64,000 nt of DNA. It comes from a virus. This document shows positions 61,081-64,000 of the stretch, one piece after another; position 1 is the stretch's first letter; every line of letters starts with the position of its first letter. The notes under the pieces were generated by a model. That model was not told the origin of the DNA and did no database searches. It worked only from the letters and a program-made list of their open reading frames with translations. Where the stretch lies: the IMG/VR virus record IMGVR_UViG_3300042147_000020, positions 62,001-126,000 of that record; one strand, written 5' to 3'. A program made the translations under genes and the position numbers.

Positions 61081-61794
61081 TCACCAGTGAGCGCTGGGAG
61101 GCTCCTGATGGGATAGGAGATCAGCCGTCTGGCCTTTCACCTTACCCCACTCAGCCGCTGAGAGTTTAGTGAGGTTTGCTACCTCACACTTGTCCCACGT
61201 CTTCCCACTCCGCTCAAAACGGAAGGTCCAATACCCTTCGGTCAAGATCACGTCCTGACTGAAATGTACATTGGCACCCTTACTCACTTCAAAGTAAGCT
61301 TCGATGGTTCTCGAGATCTTACTGTTGAGTTGGGTCTCAATCACAGACCGGTAGAAGAACTTTCCGATGATCTCGGATGCGTACTGCCACTTCTCTGGCT
61401 TATAAGGAACCAACCAACGTTCGTCTGTCCAATCTGCATCGAACAGAACTTTAACCGAAGGTTTAACAGAGACTTCATTGCGGAAACCGTAGATGTACCA
61501 ACCGTCTTTCCACTGTTTCTCTGAACGACCCCAGCGCCAGTCGCCGTCGTCATTCACATACCCCAAGATACAACCAAAGATCGTCGGCGCCACACTGACG
61601 CGAGGAACCGAACGGTCTTCGTTCATTGCTGAACGTTGAGTCAATTGGGGAATGAACTTTTTGATCGCAGGGTTAATCGAGATGTGGTACAGAAACTCCT
61701 GACCCAACTCTTCAGGTGACACAACCTTACAGCTTTTACCCACACCGTTGCGAAACGATTCGATGTACGCCTTGCAGGCTTCAACATCATTCAT
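61081..61794 (-). CDS. unknown 237-aa protein
   Basis: Trp/Tyr-rich (DGDWRWGRSEKQWKDGWYIYGF), no recognised motif. Follows the protease gene with 9 nt between, so in the head-gene operon and likely late. May be a head-maturation accessory. Confidence 0.6.
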   Translation of the reverse strand: MNDVEACKAYIESFRNGVGKSCKVVSPEELGQEFLYHISINPAIKKFIPQLTQRSAMNEDRSVPRVSVAPTIFGCILGYVNDDGDWRWGRSEKQWKDGWYIYGFRNEVSVKPSVKVLFDADWTDERWLVPYKPEKWQYASEIIGKFFYRSVIETQLNSKISRTIEAYFEVSKGANVHFSQDVILTEGYWTFRFERSGKTWDKCEVANLTKLSAAEWGKVKGQTADLLSHQEPPSAHW

Positions 61795-61803
61795 ACAACC
61801 CCC

Positions 61804-62568
61804 TTACCAGCGGGCCGAAGGTGGCAACACCAAACCAGCAGGGCCAGTTTTCTTCCAACCGAAGTCAACGAAGATCGAACCGCTGCTCACGCCACCATTG
61901 TCTTCCATCGACACACCTTCGCCAACACCGCTTTCCATCGCTTCGATGTGATCACGGGTGAACTCGGCTTCCTCGAAGGATTCCAAAGAAGGAGAGTTCC
62001 ACTTACGAGCAATGTCAATACCAGGCTCGTTCACGTAGTCCCAGGTGACGATCGTACGGATGTGCTTGACCAGACGTCCGCCTTCGATCTTGTCGTCCGT
62101 CAGTGAGCGTACAGAGAAGCACACGCTTTCGTTCGGATTCTCCATCGACTCGCCCAACGCCTGACCTTTCGGACCAGATGGCTTGACGTGACCGATGACA
62201 GCAACCACACGATTACCTGACTTGTCTTTGATAGCGTCCTTCTCGATGCGAACATCTTTGAAGTGGCAGCAGACGTTATCTTCGTAGATCGTTGACACAC
62301 GACGCAGGAAGCTGCGCATGTCTTGACCCGGCAGTTGTTTGGGGTGACCATACTCGCCACGGCAAGCACCAGTCTCGATACGACGCATCAGGTTCGAGGA
62401 TTGCTCGAACAGTGACTGAGCCGATTTCAGCGGATAGAAAGCACCACCGCTGTTGTAGGTGTCCAAACCGCCCAGAACGAACTCGTAATAGCCGTCACTG
62501 TCTGCGGTCATCTTCCCTACTTTGTTTGTGCCACGCAACGCGACACAACCGTAACTTACACGTTCCAT
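61804..62568 (-). CDS. prohead (maturation) protease, phiKZ gp175 type
   Basis: 254 aa. Catalytic His in ACRGEYGHPKQ (His75) and candidate nucleophile Ser in ESVCFSVRSL (Ser152) reproduce the T4 gp21/phiKZ-type (S80-like) serine protease arrangement, with GHVKPSGPKGQ between them. Self-removal of the C-terminus is usual for the family. Cleaves inner head and scaffold proteins during maturation. RBS AAGGTAGG. Unlike the rest of the gene order, this gene is not where I recall gp175 relative to gp25. Confidence 0.82.
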   Translation of the reverse strand: MERVSYGCVALRGTNKVGKMTADSDGYYEFVLGGLDTYNSGGAFYPLKSAQSLFEQSSNLMRRIETGACRGEYGHPKQLPGQDMRSFLRRVSTIYEDNVCCHFKDVRIEKDAIKDKSGNRVVAVIGHVKPSGPKGQALGESMENPNESVCFSVRSLTDDKIEGGRLVKHIRTIVTWDYVNEPGIDIARKWNSPSLESFEEAEFTRDHIEAMESGVGEGVSMEDNGGVSSGSIFVDFGWKKTGPAGLVLPPSARW

Positions 62569-62575
62569 AAGGCAC

Positions 62576-63301
62576 CTACCTTCTCAAGAGTCCTTCGATA
62601 GGCTCCACTGTGTCAGATGGATTCACCAAAGCAGAGGTGAGGCCTTCTTCCCAGTAAGCACCTACCAGTTTTGCTGTAGTGTTACTTGCCCCGTACGTCA
62701 CGCTTCGCAGAGGGATGTAGAACGCGGGGATAGTCCCCAGATCCTTTTCCAACTTCAAAGCGTGGCGATAGAACATTGACCGGTCTGCGGACAAACGACT
62801 GATCGCAGCGATGATCATTTCCACGATGGCGAAGTTAGCACCCACAGACACACCAGCATGTTTCGGTGCACTCTCGAAGATACGCCCCAAGTCCTCGTAA
62901 GACATGAACCAAGGAACGTGTCCCTTGGCAATGATCTCCGAATAGACTCGGTAAATGAAAGTGTCTCGTCTAACCAGGTTGAGGTCAGCAATAACCACAC
63001 TACCCGGATCGAAGACAAACTCAATGTAGTCCTCATCATCCAGTTTGATGTAGTTAGTACTTGTGGGTTCAATGCGCATCATGGCGTTGACCAACGACAC
63101 ACCGTAGTAGGCGTCATCGACCGTGATTGCAAAGATACCAGAGATCGAAGTCTCGGTACCTAAGAACGCCATCTGTTGTTCTGTAAAACGGGCAGGGATG
63201 TAAATCTTACACCCCTTCGTTGTTACCAACGTTCCGTCTTCCATCTCCCGCAGATACGCATGAACCTTCGAAGGATCTCGTTTGAACTTTCTCGGGTCCA
63301 T
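62576..63301 (-). CDS. unknown 241-aa protein, probably virion-associated
   Basis: Mixed alpha/beta protein upstream of the protease in the same operon (7-nt spacing). RBS AAGGAAATAACC. No recognised domain; typical late-gene neighbour of the protease. Confidence 0.6.
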   Translation of the reverse strand: MDPRKFKRDPSKVHAYLREMEDGTLVTTKGCKIYIPARFTEQQMAFLGTETSISGIFAITVDDAYYGVSLVNAMMRIEPTSTNYIKLDDEDYIEFVFDPGSVVIADLNLVRRDTFIYRVYSEIIAKGHVPWFMSYEDLGRIFESAPKHAGVSVGANFAIVEMIIAAISRLSADRSMFYRHALKLEKDLGTIPAFYIPLRSVTYGASNTTAKLVGAYWEEGLTSALVNPSDTVEPIEGLLRR

Positions 63302-63312
63302 CGGTTATTTCC

Positions 63313-64000
63313 TTAGGCGGACGGATTGACTTTGTCAGCGGTGATCAGAGTAGCAACCCAGTTCGGGATGTATTCGATCATTGCCAGCAGACCAGCCTCA
63401 CGAATGTCCAGGGTTGGGTTTTCTTTGGCCGCTGTGTCGAGCATGGTCAGAATTTCCAGTGCGTCGGTGTGCGGGAACATGACGTTGCAGACCACTTTGC
63501 GGCAGGTGAGGAACAGGCAGTCTTCGTACCAGTTGTTCGGCATGTCGCGCACGTAAGCGTGCAGGGCCGTGACGTAGATGCTGCGCTCGGTAACCAATAG
63601 GTCATCCGGCAGAGCAGCGATCTGTTGTTCAACCGCACGTACCAGACCAGTCAGGTAGTGGTTCGCCTTTTGCAGACGCAGGTTGGTCGACATCACACGC
63701 TCTTGGCTTTCCCAGATCTTGACGTACTGGTCTTTGCGATCGAGTAGCATGTCGAAGCTGTAGTTGCGGTCGGTCAGGAAAGCACCGAACAGAACTTCAG
63801 GAGAACCACCGGCTTCCAGGAACTTGCCGTACATGTCGCCGTTCACGCGGATCGCAATCGGAGTGATACCGATGTCGTCTTCACGGAACTGAGTCCAGTC
63901 GTTGATCAGAGTCTTCTTGCTAACAGCAGACTCACGACGCTCGAGCACACGCACCATCGCACGACCCGATTGGGCAACGATTTCAGCAACGAACTCTTTG
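63313..64000 (-). CDS. partial gene cut by the window edge, unknown
   Basis: The frame stays open to the window end (KEFVAEIVAQSGRAMVRVLERRE precedes the first internal ATG at 63957), so the true start lies beyond base 64000. Visible residues (about 229) are helical with no recognised motif. Upstream of the head-protein operon; possibly a virion protein. Confidence 0.6.
   Translation of the reverse strand, partial: KEFVAEIVAQSGRAMVRVLERRESAVSKKTLINDWTQFREDDIGITPIAIRVNGDMYGKFLEAGGSPEVLFGAFLTDRNYSFDMLLDRKDQYVKIWESQERVMSTNLRLQKANHYLTGLVRAVEQQIAALPDDLLVTERSIYVTALHAYVRDMPNNWYEDCLFLTCRKVVCNVMFPHTDALEILTMLDTAAKENPTLDIREAGLLAMIEYIPNWVATLITADKVNPSA

Noticed and set aside
1-64000. CRISPR array or insertion sequence
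   Set aside because: No regularly spaced direct repeats, transposase or terminal repeats found. Only short duplications (TAGAGGCTGC, AAACCTTTAAAACT) occur.

Overview
The window is a segment of a large tailed-phage genome. Almost every base is coding, genes are packed with stop/start overlaps, and the set of recognisable proteins is that of a nucleus-forming, phiKZ-like jumbo myophage: fragments of a split multisubunit RNA polymerase, a PhuZ-type tubulin, a chimallin (phage-nucleus shell) candidate, a divergent family-B DNA polymerase, a large terminase, a contractile tail sheath/tube pair and a prohead protease. Gene order from right to left (TerL at 46-48 kb, tail sheath and tube at 53-56 kb, PhuZ at 37 kb, DNA polymerase at 20-22 kb, shell candidate, RNAP beta' N-part, then the RNAP beta and beta' C-parts at 0-4 kb) matches, as I remember it, phiKZ gp25 to gp74. 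A Pseudomonas host is likely: the relatives I recognise infect Pseudomonas, and an alginate-lyase-like gene is present.

Layout. 0-18 kb, mostly minus strand: RNAP beta' and beta C-terminal parts, three large proteins syntenic with phiKZ gp68-gp70, an SSB-like protein with an acidic tail, a Mre11/SbcD-like nuclease, small unknowns, RNAP beta' N-part with the catalytic DFDGD motif, and the shell-protein candidate. 18-23 kb: an unknown plus-strand gene, DNA polymerase and a CYTH-fold protein. 23.4-26.7 kb: a run of eight small minus-strand genes (118-180 aa), at least two of them clear paralogues, resembling a host-takeover cluster. 26.7-34.4 kb: an unusual island of eight ordinary tRNAs, three tRNA-like genes with greatly enlarged anticodon arms, and about 3.5 kb of hairpin-dense non-coding sequence. 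Between these lie a secreted SNase, a PL7 alginate-lyase-like protein, a Tad2 (anti-Thoeris) domain fusion and several tiny ORFs. 34.9-45.7 kb: permuted NlpC/P60 protein, PhuZ, a ParB-GNAT fusion, a deoxyribosyltransferase-like protein and many unknowns. 45.7-57.7 kb: terminase, tail and virion block. 57.8-64 kb: small early genes, prohead protease and virion-type unknowns, the last cut by the window edge.

Regulation visible in the sequence: ten copies of an AT-rich motif with a TATATTA(C/T) core, all on the minus strand and each a short distance upstream of a minus-strand start, match the early promoter consensus I know for phiKZ-like virion RNAP. Terminators are GC hairpins, many ending in TTTATGCC rather than a plain T-run.

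Limits: functions are assigned by motif recognition and remembered synteny, without database searches. RNA structures are hand-found complementary segments, not computed folds.
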